A stretch of DNA of 64,000 bases from JAPOUP01 sp026708635. GTDB taxonomy: Bacteria; Pseudomonadota; Alphaproteobacteria; Rhodobacterales; Rhodobacteraceae. Shown piece by piece: positions 18,142 to 27,152 of this stretch. A program made the translations under genes and the position numbers. The stretch covers positions 62,001 through 126,000 of the forward strand of contig OZ241336.1 of the NCBI GenBank assembly GCA_965200115.1, written 5' to 3'. Below the pieces are notes generated by a model, which worked only from the letters and a program-made list of their open reading frames with translations, had not been told where the DNA came from and made no database searches. How positions within the stretch are numbered: position 1 is the first letter of the stretch; each line of letters begins with the position of its first letter.

Positions 18142-19806
18142 TCACGTCTCCCCGTCGCCGACCCGCGACGCGTGAGGTCCGGTTTCCGTTCCATCTATTT
18201 CCCGGGAACCCAAGAGATGGCGCACCAGCGCCTGTGTGGAGCCGTCCTCACCCTCGACCGATCCCTTACCCGCGAGTATCGGTTCGAGCCTCGACGCCAG
18301 TTCCTTGCCGAGCTCAACTCCCCATTGGTCGAACGGGTTGATTCCAAGAATCGTTCCTTCGACAAACACCCGATGTTCATAGAGTGCGATAATCTGGCCG
18401 AGGACACGCGGGGTGAGTTTGGGATAGATCAGGGTGATCGAAGGGCGGTTGCCGGGGAAAACGCGGTGGCGGGCCCACCGTTCCAGTTCCTCGCCCTCAT
18501 AGGCCCCGGCCAGCCGAGCCTTGGCTTCCTCAAGGGATCTGCCGCGGAGCAGGGCCGCTGACTGGGCCAGGCAATTCGCCAGCAGCATTCGGTGATGGTG
18601 CGCGAATTGCCTCTCGTGACCGTCGCGCGCGACCATGAACTCACAGGGCACGACCCGTGAACCCTGATGTATAAGCTGGAAAAACGCGTGCTGGCCATTG
18701 GTACCCGGCTCTCCCCAGACAACCGGGCAGGAATGCTCCGTCAGCTCCGCTCCATCAATCCGCGCGCATTTGCCGTTGGATTCCATCTCGAGCTGCTGCA
18801 GGTAAGCGGGCAGCCTCGCCAAACGCTGCTCATAGGGAAGAACGGCCCGGGTCGCATAGCCACAGATCTGGTTGTGCCAGATCCCCACCAACGCGAGCAT
18901 CAGTGGCATGTTGTCCGGGCCCGCCGCCGTGCGGAAATGCGCGTCCATCGCCGCACCTCCCGCCAGGAATTCACGAAAGCGATCCGCCCCGACCGCCAGC
19001 ATCACGCTCAGACCGACCGGTCCCCAGACGGAAAAACGGCCGCCGACCCAATCCTCGAAACCAAACACCATGGCTTCGGTTACACCAAAACTAGCCGTCC
19101 TCGCACGATCGGAGGAAACCGCAACAAATTGCTTCGCCGCGTTTTCAAATCCCACGCCGGCGGCGAGCCAGTCGCGCACCGATCCGGCGTTGGCCATGGT
19201 CTCGGCCGTCGTGAACGTCTTCGAAACCACGATAGCGAGCGTCGTGGCGGGATCCAGTCTTGACGTGACATCGTTGACATGCGCGCCGTCGACATTCGAG
19301 ACGAAATGGCAGTCAAGCCCACCACCATAGGGTGTCAGCGCCTGCACGGCCATTGCGGGCCCGAGATCGGAACCTCCGATTCCGATATTGATCACATCGG
19401 TGTAGCGCTGTCCGGCGGGAGGGCTGATATGGCCGGCACGTACGCTTTCCGCGAACGCCTCCATCCGGCGAAGGGTCGCTCCTGTAGCCGGCGCCACCGG
19501 AGTGCCCTCGACCTCGGCGCGGCTGTCCGGATCCCTTAGCGCCGAATGCAGTACCGCGCGCGCCTCCGTCTCGTTTATGGCCGCACCGGAGAACATCGCC
19601 CGCCGCCGCTCATCCAGTCCCGCGGCCTCCGCCAGCCGTAACAGAAGCCCACGCGCCTCGCGATCGATCCCCGTCTTCGAATAATCGAGAAGCATATCGC
19701 ATGCCCGGACGGAGAAATCGTCAGCCCTGACCCCGTCATCGAACAGTTCCAGAATCCGACGATCCACGTTTCGTCCGTGGTTGGCGCGAAGCGCGTCCCA
19801 AACCAC
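18142..19806 (-). CDS. pgi: Glucose-6-phosphate isomerase
   Basis: 554 residues. Interconverts glucose-6-phosphate and fructose-6-phosphate. Family signatures are present: INIGIGGSDLGPAM, VVSKTFTTAETMAN, GGRFSVWGPVGLSV, MESNGK, the catalytic GEPGTNGQHAFFQLIHQG, and the C-terminal signature GTILGINPFDQWGVELGK. It is the last gene of a zwf-pgl-pgi group on the minus strand; the gap to pgl is only 4 bases. Together these enzymes feed glucose-6-phosphate into the oxidative pentose phosphate/Entner-Doudoroff route or recycle it. Confidence 0.97.
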   Translation of the reverse strand: MVWDALRANHGRNVDRRILELFDDGVRADDFSVRACDMLLDYSKTGIDREARGLLLRLAEAAGLDERRRAMFSGAAINETEARAVLHSALRDPDSRAEVEGTPVAPATGATLRRMEAFAESVRAGHISPPAGQRYTDVINIGIGGSDLGPAMAVQALTPYGGGLDCHFVSNVDGAHVNDVTSRLDPATTLAIVVSKTFTTAETMANAGSVRDWLAAGVGFENAAKQFVAVSSDRARTASFGVTEAMVFGFEDWVGGRFSVWGPVGLSVMLAVGADRFREFLAGGAAMDAHFRTAAGPDNMPLMLALVGIWHNQICGYATRAVLPYEQRLARLPAYLQQLEMESNGKCARIDGAELTEHSCPVVWGEPGTNGQHAFFQLIHQGSRVVPCEFMVARDGHERQFAHHHRMLLANCLAQSAALLRGRSLEEAKARLAGAYEGEELERWARHRVFPGNRPSITLIYPKLTPRVLGQIIALYEHRVFVEGTILGINPFDQWGVELGKELASRLEPILAGKGSVEGEDGSTQALVRHLLGSREIDGTETGPHASRVGDGET

Positions 19807-19810
19807 GCTA

Positions 19811-20491
19811 TCACGCCGCCCAGTGTACGGTTGCGTCCGGCAGAACGGCCTTCACGGGTGCCAGTATCGGCTCCCGCGCCTCTTTCGCCCGTTCCAGCGC
19901 GTCGAGTTTCCCGCGGCCGACGATCAGCAGATGCTTTTTGATGGCGCCGCTCAGGACATGTCGCGTCAGGGAAACGCGCCGGGCGACGGATCCGGCACCG
20001 TGTTGCCGGATGGGAAGATATGCCGGCGCGACTTCCGCCATCGCCCGTTCCAACCCCTCCGAGCCGGGAAAGAGCGACGCGGTATGCATGTCCGTACCCA
20101 TGCCGATCACCAGTACCGAGAGCGGCAGATGATTCCTCGTTTCGCCGTCAAGGAACTCGATTCGGTCCCTGATGTGCCCACCGTCCGAGTAAACCGGCAC
20201 AAAAGCCGCTTCCGAGGCGCGTCCGACTAGCAGCCGTTGGCGAATCATCCGGGAGTTGGAGAACTCGCTGGTTTCGGGAACCCAGCGTTCGTCCGTGGGC
20301 AGGACCGTGATCCCTTTCCAGTCCAGCTCCGTTTCGGAAAGCAGGTCGAAGACCGGCCCGGGCGTATTTCCGCCGGGGACCGCGAGCGACGCCGAGCCGT
20401 GATCCGAAAGCGCCGCCCGAAGATCACCGGCAACACGATCCGCGACTTCGGCGGCCATCGCCTCCCTGCTCGGGTATTCAACGAACCTCAT
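19811..20491 (-). CDS. pgl: 6-phosphogluconolactonase
   Basis: 226 residues, DevB/NagB-like fold. It hydrolyses 6-phosphogluconolactone to 6-phosphogluconate. Diagnostic blocks are ASLAVPGGNTPGPVFDLLSE, VLPTDERWVPETSEFSNSRM and VLVIGMGTDMHTASLFPG. The start overlaps the zwf stop by 4 bases (ATGA), implying translational coupling with the enzyme that makes its substrate. Confidence 0.95.
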   Translation of the reverse strand: MRFVEYPSREAMAAEVADRVAGDLRAALSDHGSASLAVPGGNTPGPVFDLLSETELDWKGITVLPTDERWVPETSEFSNSRMIRQRLLVGRASEAAFVPVYSDGGHIRDRIEFLDGETRNHLPLSVLVIGMGTDMHTASLFPGSEGLERAMAEVAPAYLPIRQHGAGSVARRVSLTRHVLSGAIKKHLLIVGRGKLDALERAKEAREPILAPVKAVLPDATVHWAA

Positions 20492-21942
20492 TCGGTTAGC
20501 TCCCTCCAGCGACGGCCCTCCCTGCTGAGCAACGCGGACGCGGCGTCGGGACCCGTTCCGCCCGGTTTGTAGCCATGCGGTTTTTCACCGCGCAGGGACC
20601 ATCTATCGATAATCGGGTCGGTCCAGGCCCAGGCCGCCTCGACCTCATCACCGCGCATGAACAGGGTCTGGTTCCCGCGAATGATGTCCATTATAAGCCT
20701 TTCATACGCATCGGCGACATGTACTCCGTCGTCACCGAACGCCTGGGCGAAAGACATGTCGAGCGGAACCTTGATCAGTCGCATGCCACCGGGTCCGGGC
20801 TCCTTGATCGTCACCCACATGTTCATGCCTTCATTCGGCTGGAGACGGATCACCAATACGTTGCCACTCCCGCCGGTATATTCACCAAAGATCGAATGGG
20901 GCGGGTCCTTGAATACGACCGCGATCTCGCTTGTCCGGGCTTTCAGGCGTTTTCCCGTGCGCAGATAGAATGGCGTCCCCTTCCACCGCCAGTTGGAAAC
21001 CTGGATCTTCATGGCGATGAAGGATTCGGTCAGGGATGCGTCTTTGCCAACGTCAGAGAGATAGCTCCGGAAACCTTCCGCCCGCACGTATTGCCCGCGC
21101 ACCAGGTCGGAATCCGGCACCGGATCGAGTGCGCGGATCACCTTGAGCTTCTCATCACGAACGGCATCGGGCTCGAAACGGCTGGGTGGCTCCATCGCGA
21201 TCAGGCACAGCAGCTGCATCAGGTGGTTCTGCACCATGTCCCGCACCGCGCCGGATTTGTCGTAATAGGCACCACGTCCGCCCACCCCGACCGTTTCGGC
21301 GACGGTGATCTGGATATGGTCAACGAAGCGAGCGTTCCAGAGCGGTTCGAACAGAATATTGCCGAAGCGTACCGCCATAAGGTTCTGGACCGTCTCCTTG
21401 CCGAGATAGTGATCTATCCGATAGATTTGCCGTTCGCTGAAAAACTGCGCCAGGGTACGGTTCAGATCACGGGCGCTATCGAGATCATGACCGAAGGGCT
21501 TTTCGATGACGATACGGCTGTCCCTGCCCGCAATCCCGTGGCGGTGCAGGCGTTCGGCCAGCGGGACGTAGACATCGGGACCCACCGAGAAATAGAACGC
21601 CCGAACCGCGTTCTCCCGTAGGGCCGAACGCAGTTCGTCCCAACCTCCGCCTCCGGTCGCGTCGATCGAAACGTAACTAAGCTGCCGCAGGAAACTCTCC
21701 ACCCGGCTCTCGTCCCCGCGGCCCTGTATGGCGAAATCGCCGATCGCCGCGCGCGCGAACTCACGGAACGTTTCGTTGGTCATTGACTTTCGCGAGGCAC
21801 CGACGACACGGGCTTCGGCGGGTATCTGTCCCTTCCAGAACCGTCGATAGAGACCGGGCAGGATTTTCCTCCGCGCGAGATCTCCCGTTCCACCGAATAT
21901 CACGAGATCGAATGGCTCAACCGGGATGACGCGTGATACCAT
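20488..21942 (-). CDS. zwf: Glucose-6-phosphate 1-dehydrogenase
   Basis: 484 residues. Oxidises glucose-6-phosphate to the lactone with NADP+. The nucleotide motif GGTGDLARRK is at residues 17-26, IVIEKPFGHDL near 144-154, and the active-site signature RIDHYLGKE at 175-183. It is first in the zwf-pgl-pgi group. No edd/eda genes are in the window, although Rhodobacterales commonly use these enzymes with the Entner-Doudoroff pathway. Confidence 0.97.
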   Translation of the reverse strand: MVSRVIPVEPFDLVIFGGTGDLARRKILPGLYRRFWKGQIPAEARVVGASRKSMTNETFREFARAAIGDFAIQGRGDESRVESFLRQLSYVSIDATGGGGWDELRSALRENAVRAFYFSVGPDVYVPLAERLHRHGIAGRDSRIVIEKPFGHDLDSARDLNRTLAQFFSERQIYRIDHYLGKETVQNLMAVRFGNILFEPLWNARFVDHIQITVAETVGVGGRGAYYDKSGAVRDMVQNHLMQLLCLIAMEPPSRFEPDAVRDEKLKVIRALDPVPDSDLVRGQYVRAEGFRSYLSDVGKDASLTESFIAMKIQVSNWRWKGTPFYLRTGKRLKARTSEIAVVFKDPPHSIFGEYTGGSGNVLVIRLQPNEGMNMWVTIKEPGPGGMRLIKVPLDMSFAQAFGDDGVHVADAYERLIMDIIRGNQTLFMRGDEVEAAWAWTDPIIDRWSLRGEKPHGYKPGGTGPDAASALLSREGRRWRELTE

Positions 21943-22113
21943 GATTTTCCCGTCGGCTCCGCATTGGCGCCGCCTGAGAGGTTTGGCGCGGTTTCACGAA
22001 GAATCTATCATTGATACCGATCATCACAACCACAACCCATGCGACCCAGGTTTTCCTGCCCACGTGATCCCGGTAACCTTCCCCGACGAGGTGATTCCGG
22101 CTCGGAGCGACTT

Positions 22114-23064
22114 ATGAAAGACCATGAAAATGGCGTGATGCCCGGCGCCTTCGAACATCCAAGAATTACCGCGCGCGGCGCGCGGCGCGCGGCCGTCCGT
22201 CTAGACCGGCTACGGACTCTCTGGTTCAACACGGGTACGGTATGCAACATCACTTGCGCGAACTGCTATATTGAGAGTTCGCCGACAAATGACCGGCTCG
22301 CCTATCTGGAGCTTGATGACGTCGTCGCGTATCTTGACCAGATCGACAGCATTGGCTCGCCGGTGCGGGAGATCGGTTTCACGGGCGGGGAGCCATTCAT
22401 GAATCCCCAGATGCCCGCCATGACCGGCGTATGCCTGAAACGCGGTTTCGAGGTTCTGGTCCTTACCAATGCCATGCGCCCGATGACGCGGCCACATGTA
22501 CTGGGTGAACTGCGGTCACTGAACGAAAGATATGGTGATAGACTTACGCTGCGCGTCTCAATCGATCACTGGTCGGCCCAGAAGCATGACCTGGAGCGCG
22601 GACCGGGAACGTTCGAAACGACGCTTAAAGGCATGCGGATTCTGGCGAACGCGGGTATACGGATGACCGTCGCGGGGCGAAAGCGCTGGGGTGAGTCCGA
22701 TAACGACGCGCGGACCGGCTACGCCCGGCTCTTTGCCGCCAACGGTTTCGATATCGACGCCCATGAACCGACCGAGACCGTTCTGTTTCCGGAAATGGAC
22801 GAGACGGAGCCGGTCCCGGAAATAACGAACGAATGCTGGGAGCTTCTTGGCAAGTCTCCGAACGACGTGATGTGCGCGAGTTCGCGTATGGTGGTGAAAC
22901 GCAGGGGCGCCTCGAATCCGACGGTCCTCGCCTGCACGCTCATTCCCTACAGCCCGGACTTCGAGCTCGGCGTGAGCCTGGCCGAAGCGGACCGTGAGGT
23001 TTACCTGAATCATCCGCATTGCTCGAAATTCTGCGTACTTGGCGGCGCGACCTGTTCGTCCTGA
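22114..23064 (+). CDS. Radical SAM protein with C-terminal cysteine cluster
   Basis: 316 residues. The radical SAM motif C44-x3-C48-x2-C51 is in TVCNITCANCYI, and GFTGGEPFMNP follows as the SAM-binding GGE motif. After the barrel come six further cysteines (241, 254, 274, 303, 307, 314), with HPHCSKFCVLGGATC at the end, suggesting a SPASM/twitch-like auxiliary Fe-S site. The ATG at 22114 has CGGAGCG 7 bases upstream. Similar proteins occur as stand-alone genes in alphaproteobacteria; I know of no assigned reaction. No precursor-peptide-like ORF is evident nearby. Confidence 0.85.
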   Translation: MKDHENGVMPGAFEHPRITARGARRAAVRLDRLRTLWFNTGTVCNITCANCYIESSPTNDRLAYLELDDVVAYLDQIDSIGSPVREIGFTGGEPFMNPQMPAMTGVCLKRGFEVLVLTNAMRPMTRPHVLGELRSLNERYGDRLTLRVSIDHWSAQKHDLERGPGTFETTLKGMRILANAGIRMTVAGRKRWGESDNDARTGYARLFAANGFDIDAHEPTETVLFPEMDETEPVPEITNECWELLGKSPNDVMCASSRMVVKRRGASNPTVLACTLIPYSPDFELGVSLAEADREVYLNHPHCSKFCVLGGATCSS

Positions 23065-23565
23065 ACGAAGAGTTTACCGCTGAGCGAATCAGTCGCGCGA
23101 CACCTTTGAGCCGATGCTGGCGAGCGTCGTGCGCGAACCCGGCATTGTCCCGTATTTCCCGTGCGCCCGCGCTGATTCAGCACTTGGTCCTGTTTTTCGG
23201 GTTCTACGGCTGGGAGTGCCGGCGCTTCTGAGACCAAGTCGCAGGCAACTACGCGGCCAGGCCTAATGACACCGATCGACCAGAAGAGTGTGGTTACGCC
23301 GGCCCCTAGATCGGCCCAAACGTTCGGATTGGCGCCATGCGCCCCAAGGTGCCCGGAATCTCCTCGACGCCCCATCCGGGCAGCAAACGATCGCTGAAAT
23401 AGCGGCGGCGGTAGTTCTCGAAATGGGCCAAGTGTTCGGCATTGGGCATACCTGCCTCGATATCGCCCAGTCTCCTATGAGGGCGTTCCATGTTAGCGTT
23501 GGCATTCCTGAGCCACCCACCAATCGCATCAAGCGCGATATCCTGCTGCATCCGCTTACGCCCTC
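23065..23565. other. Gene-free interval with possible transposase crumbs
   Basis: 501 bases. On the minus strand a short frame (about 23306-23551) includes GGWLRNANANMERPHRRLGD, which faintly recalls the end of an IS3-type integrase (RPH...L), but it is too short and divergent to assign. An 8-base inverted repeat (ACTTGGTC at 23182, GACCAAGT at 23232) is noted. Confidence 0.35.
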
Positions 23566-24816
23566 TCAGACGGCCGGGGCACTGTACCCTACGGCACGCC
23601 CCACTTCACCGGGCAGCATGGCGGCGATAACCGCGGATGCCAGCGCCGCGGCGAGGACCAGAACGTACATGATACCGAACGAACCCGAGAAATCCCTTGT
23701 GTAACCGCCGACCAGGTTGCCTACGACGCCACCCATACCCAATGCGACATTGCCAAAGGCAAAGACCAGCGCAGCGTTTCCACCGCTAAAAAGATGGCTG
23801 ATATAGGCCGGCACCAGCCCGAAAATGGCATAGAAGGATAGGCCGAATGCCACCGAAGCGACGTGGACCAGCAGCATCCGCGTGCCGTTGGGAGCGATTG
23901 ACATCGCCGCCACGGCGGCGATCGACAGAACCAGATAGGCCACGATCATTCCGCGGCGGATGGTGATCCTGTCAGCCAGCGCCCCCATGAGAAAGCCACT
24001 GAACATGCCGACTAGGCCGATCAGGCCCCAAGCCGACGCGGCGCGGACCTCCCCAAGCTTCACTTCCCCGATCAGGTAAGCAGATAGATACGTCTGAAAG
24101 GAAATGCAGGAAAAGCCATTGAGAAACATCATGGCCAGAATACCGCCGACAAGCAGACGCGGCAGCGAAACCACCCGGGCCCGGATCCCTACCTCGGACG
24201 TCTGCGACGCAGGGTCCCGGCCATTGCGACCGTTGCGCAGATGCTTGAGGCGAATCAGAGAATAGATGGCGAGCACCGCGACGCCCGCGCCCGTCACCGC
24301 CCATAGCATGCGCCAGCCATAGGTCGGCAACACGACGGCCAGCAGCACCGAGTTGACAAAGACGCCATAGCTTGTACCGGAGGACATAAGCCCCAGAGCC
24401 TTGCCCCGGTTTCGGGGAGGGATGACCTCGCGCGAAACCTCGACCATCGGCACCCATATCAATGACGCGCAGGCGCCCAGAATCAACAGCAACGCGCCCA
24501 GCGTCAGGACCGACCCGACAAAGACCAGCCCGAACAGCGCCAGCGCGCAGACGATGATGGAGAAAAGGATCAGGTTGACGGCGCCAAAACGAAGCGTAAG
24601 CAACCCCGCCAGCGCCGAGGACACGAGGAACCCGGCCTGAACGGAAGCGGAAATCCCCCCCATGGTTCCATAGGAAAAGTCGATATCACGCCGTATCGAT
24701 TCCACGACCGCTGGGAACAAGTATATCCCAAACCCGTAGACCACGCAGATAAACGCGGTGAACAGGACTACGATTTCCTTTTGTCCGGCACGCACCGACA
24801 TCATGAAGGACCCCAT
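23566..24816 (-). CDS. MFS transporter
   Basis: About 416 residues with twelve predicted membrane segments in two halves, separated by a polar loop near KHLRNGRNGRDPASQTSE. The loop-2 motif region and a loop-8 equivalent (GALADRITIRRGM) are visible. It exports or imports a small molecule by ion coupling; the substrate is unknown. Starts at 24816 (ATG GGG) or 24804 (ATG ATG) are both plausible; a GTG at 24846 is less so. It is divergent from a DddP-family gene, so both may be controlled from the 280-base spacer and share a substrate. Confidence 0.85.
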   Translation of the reverse strand: MGSFMMSVRAGQKEIVVLFTAFICVVYGFGIYLFPAVVESIRRDIDFSYGTMGGISASVQAGFLVSSALAGLLTLRFGAVNLILFSIIVCALALFGLVFVGSVLTLGALLLILGACASLIWVPMVEVSREVIPPRNRGKALGLMSSGTSYGVFVNSVLLAVVLPTYGWRMLWAVTGAGVAVLAIYSLIRLKHLRNGRNGRDPASQTSEVGIRARVVSLPRLLVGGILAMMFLNGFSCISFQTYLSAYLIGEVKLGEVRAASAWGLIGLVGMFSGFLMGALADRITIRRGMIVAYLVLSIAAVAAMSIAPNGTRMLLVHVASVAFGLSFYAIFGLVPAYISHLFSGGNAALVFAFGNVALGMGGVVGNLVGGYTRDFSGSFGIMYVLVLAAALASAVIAAMLPGEVGRAVGYSAPAV

Positions 24817-25094
24817 AAGGTGCAAACCGCGCCATAACAAGATCACGCCATTGGTGGTAACATCGGCCGTGAGCTAGCGCATGCCATACCGGTCGACCGA
24901 ACACTTTGACATTTGCCCCCATGGCAGCCGAAAGGCCTACGGCCGCACCGCCGACACTGCCGACGTGGGGCACAAAGTCACGAAATTACATTGCCCGATG
25001 GTGGCTGGGCGCTTATGGTCTTTGGCCAGGCGTTGCACAGCGGCACCCCACGCTTACGCGCTGGAAGGAGACGGTTCTGCCCGACAGCCTTGGC

Positions 25095-26279
25095 ATGAAC
25101 ATGGATTGGCAGCGGCGCCTCGACCGTGGGCGTTTGGCCCGCATGCGGGAGAAGATCGCCGCCTACGATTGCGGCGCGGGGCTTTTCTATGACCCGATCA
25201 ACATCCGCTACGCCACCGGCACGGCCAATATGCAGGTTTACGGACTGCACAATCCCTGCCGCTACGCCTTCGTGCCGGTGGAAGGTCCGGTTATACTGTT
25301 TGAGTTCGATGGGTGCGAGCACCTGTCGGCGGGGTGCGCAGCGGTTGACGAGGTGCGCACGGCTACATCGTGGTACCATTTCGTCTCCGGCCCGCGTGCC
25401 GAAGAATTTGCGCACATATGGTGTGCCGAGATCATGGACCTCGTGCGGTCGCACGCCGCAGGCAGCCGACGGCTGGCCATCGACCGGATCGACCCGCTGG
25501 GCATACATCTGCTGGAGCAAAACGACATCCATATCATCGATGGGTTCGAAGTCGCTCATATGGCCCGGATGATCAAGACACCGGAAGAGATCGAGGCCGT
25601 CCGCCAGTCGATCAGCGTCTGCGAGGAGGGCTTGAGCCGAATGATCGAAGCTTCCGCCCCGGGCAGTACGGAAAGCGAAATCTGGTCCATACTGCACCAG
25701 GCCAACATCGAACTGGGCGGCGAGTGGATTGAGACGCGGCTGCTGTCCTCCGGCCCGCGCACCAATCCGTGGTATCAGGAAGCCGGGAGCCGGGTGATCA
25801 AAGCCGGTGACATGATCGCCGTTGACACCGATCTCATCGGACCGCATGGCTATGGTGCCGATATATCGCGCAGTTGGGTTGCCGGCGACGTTGCTCCGAC
25901 AGGTGACCAGAAGACCCTTTATGCGCTGGCCCATGAGCAGGTCGAGTATAACCGCGAGCTGTTTGTCCCCGGGCGAAGCTTCTTCGAAATAGCGGAACTG
26001 GCATGTCAGATGCCGGAACCCTATCGCGGGCAGCAACAGCCCGCAATCGCCCATGGAAGCGGACTCTGCAACGAGTTCCCCCTGATCATCCACGCCGAGA
26101 AAATCGAGGCGAAGGGTCATGACGGCATTCTGGAGCCTGGCATGGTGGTTTGCGTTGAAAGCTATGCCGGCGCGGAGGGCGGACGGGAAGGCGTCAAGCT
26201 GGAACAGCAGATTCTGGTGTCCGCGGACGGCCCGGAATTGCTCTCGAACATTCCCTTCGATGACAGGCTGCTTGCCTGA
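25095..26279 (+). CDS. M24-family protein of the DddP group, DMSP-lyase residues missing
   Basis: 394 residues with a pita-bread M24 fold. Strong blocks shared with the DMSP lyase DddP: INIRYATGTANMQ, GGEWIETRLLSSGPRTNPW, AVDTDLIG. The metal ligands D244, D246, D256, H320, E355 and E370 have exactly the spacing of DddP D295/D297/D307/H371/E406/E421 (recalled numbering). However, the position of the proposed catalytic Asp377 is Asn326 and that of Tyr366 is Gln315. The protein may bind metal but is unlikely to cleave DMSP in the DddP way. The ATG at 25095 fits the family better than a longer frame from 24906, but its ribosome site is poor. It is divergent from an MFS gene. Confidence 0.82.
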   Translation: MNMDWQRRLDRGRLARMREKIAAYDCGAGLFYDPINIRYATGTANMQVYGLHNPCRYAFVPVEGPVILFEFDGCEHLSAGCAAVDEVRTATSWYHFVSGPRAEEFAHIWCAEIMDLVRSHAAGSRRLAIDRIDPLGIHLLEQNDIHIIDGFEVAHMARMIKTPEEIEAVRQSISVCEEGLSRMIEASAPGSTESEIWSILHQANIELGGEWIETRLLSSGPRTNPWYQEAGSRVIKAGDMIAVDTDLIGPHGYGADISRSWVAGDVAPTGDQKTLYALAHEQVEYNRELFVPGRSFFEIAELACQMPEPYRGQQQPAIAHGSGLCNEFPLIIHAEKIEAKGHDGILEPGMVVCVESYAGAEGGREGVKLEQQILVSADGPELLSNIPFDDRLLA

Positions 26280-26741
26280 GAGGGTCTCCGCCGACCCCAT
26301 TGGAAGGCTGGAGACAGGTTCCTGGTCGCGGAGGCTTCCTTCCATGATCGAATCGCGGACAGGCATGGAGGACATGTTGCCCGGCATATTGCGCGGGCTC
26401 TCCGTCGGCATGCTTGCCGCGGGCGGTGCCGGAATCCTTCAGGGGGCAAATGCCCCGGTAGGCGCCGATGGCAGCGCGCGGCCGCCCGCGGTGGAGCAAG
26501 CTTCGTCCATGGTATAGTTTCCCGATTTATTCCATCAGCCTCCACTGTCTTGCGCTCAATTACATTCGACGTGAATTTCCGGACATGCTCTCCGGCACGA
26601 AATACCAGATCGATATTTTCCATCCCCCGCGCCCGTCACCAATCCCGGGCCAGTGATCCAGGCTGGCGCCGATATTGTCCCAAATGACTGCGGTAATCGC
26701 CGATGCATTATCCATAAAGTCTCTTGAATTATTGATAAAAC
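26280..26741. other. Gene-free interval upstream of hipBA
   Basis: About 460 bases without a supported gene. Base composition changes from GC-rich to AT-rich toward 26700, marking the edge of the hipBA module. Confidence 0.45.
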
Positions 26742-26757
26742 GTGATATATGTTTCAC
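26742..26757. promoter_or_regulatory. Inverted repeat, likely HipB operator
   Basis: GTGA-N8-TCAC at 26742-26757 overlaps the -35 of the hipBA promoter. The position suits autorepression by the HTH antitoxin, as known for HipB proteins. The binding site itself is inferred. Confidence 0.45.
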
Positions 26758-26780
26758 TAAAGCAAAAATAGTAATATAAT
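26752..26780 (+). promoter_or_regulatory. Promoter of the hipBA pair
   Basis: -35 TTTCAC (26752-26757), 17-base spacer, perfect -10 TATAAT (26775-26780). The ATG of the antitoxin is at 26790, only 9 bases after the -10, so the transcript should be leaderless or nearly so; no Shine-Dalgarno sequence precedes this ATG. Confidence 0.7.
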
Positions 26781-26789
26781 GACTCAAAT

Positions 26790-27140
26790 ATGACGCATAA
26801 AATTGATTTCGGTCTTGCGACCAGCCAGGCCATCGAAGATGCCCTCGGCGAACGAATCGAGGAGATTCGCCTGAAGCGCAACATCACACAGAGCCGTCTG
26901 GCGCGCGAAGCCGGTGTTTCGCGCAGCACCGTCACCCGGCTTGCCCGGAAAGGAAAGGGCATCTCCCTTGATAGCCTAATCCGTATCCTCAAAGCGCTGC
27001 GACTAGAGGACAACCTGGGAACGCTTCTGCCCGAACCCGGCTTAAGCCCGCTCGAGGAACTGGAGAAGGGGAGCCGTCCCGCCCGGCGACGCGCCCGCGC
27101 CGGAAAACAGGACCGGAAAAAATGGACGTGGCAGGATTGA
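26790..27140 (+). CDS. HTH antitoxin, HipB-like
   Basis: 116 residues. An XRE-type helix-turn-helix lies at about residues 22-72 (IEEIRLKRNITQSRLAREAG, then SRSTVTRLARKGKGISLDSL). The C-terminal tail is basic (RPARRRARAGKQDRKK). It is expected to neutralise the HipA-like kinase encoded 12 bases downstream and repress their common promoter. The lack of a ribosome site and closeness to the -10 suggest leaderless translation. GC content is lower just upstream, suggesting the pair was acquired. Confidence 0.85.
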   Translation: MTHKIDFGLATSQAIEDALGERIEEIRLKRNITQSRLAREAGVSRSTVTRLARKGKGISLDSLIRILKALRLEDNLGTLLPEPGLSPLEELEKGSRPARRRARAGKQDRKKWTWQD

Positions 27141-27152
27141 GGGATAGGCGTC

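Noticed and set aside
23306..23551. Possible IS3 integrase tail (RPHRRLG)
   Set aside because: Too short and divergent; no catalytic residues or upstream part.
25095..26279. Annotation as a functional DMSP lyase (dddP)
   Set aside because: Overall family fits, but the proposed general base and Tyr are replaced, so the gene symbol was withheld.
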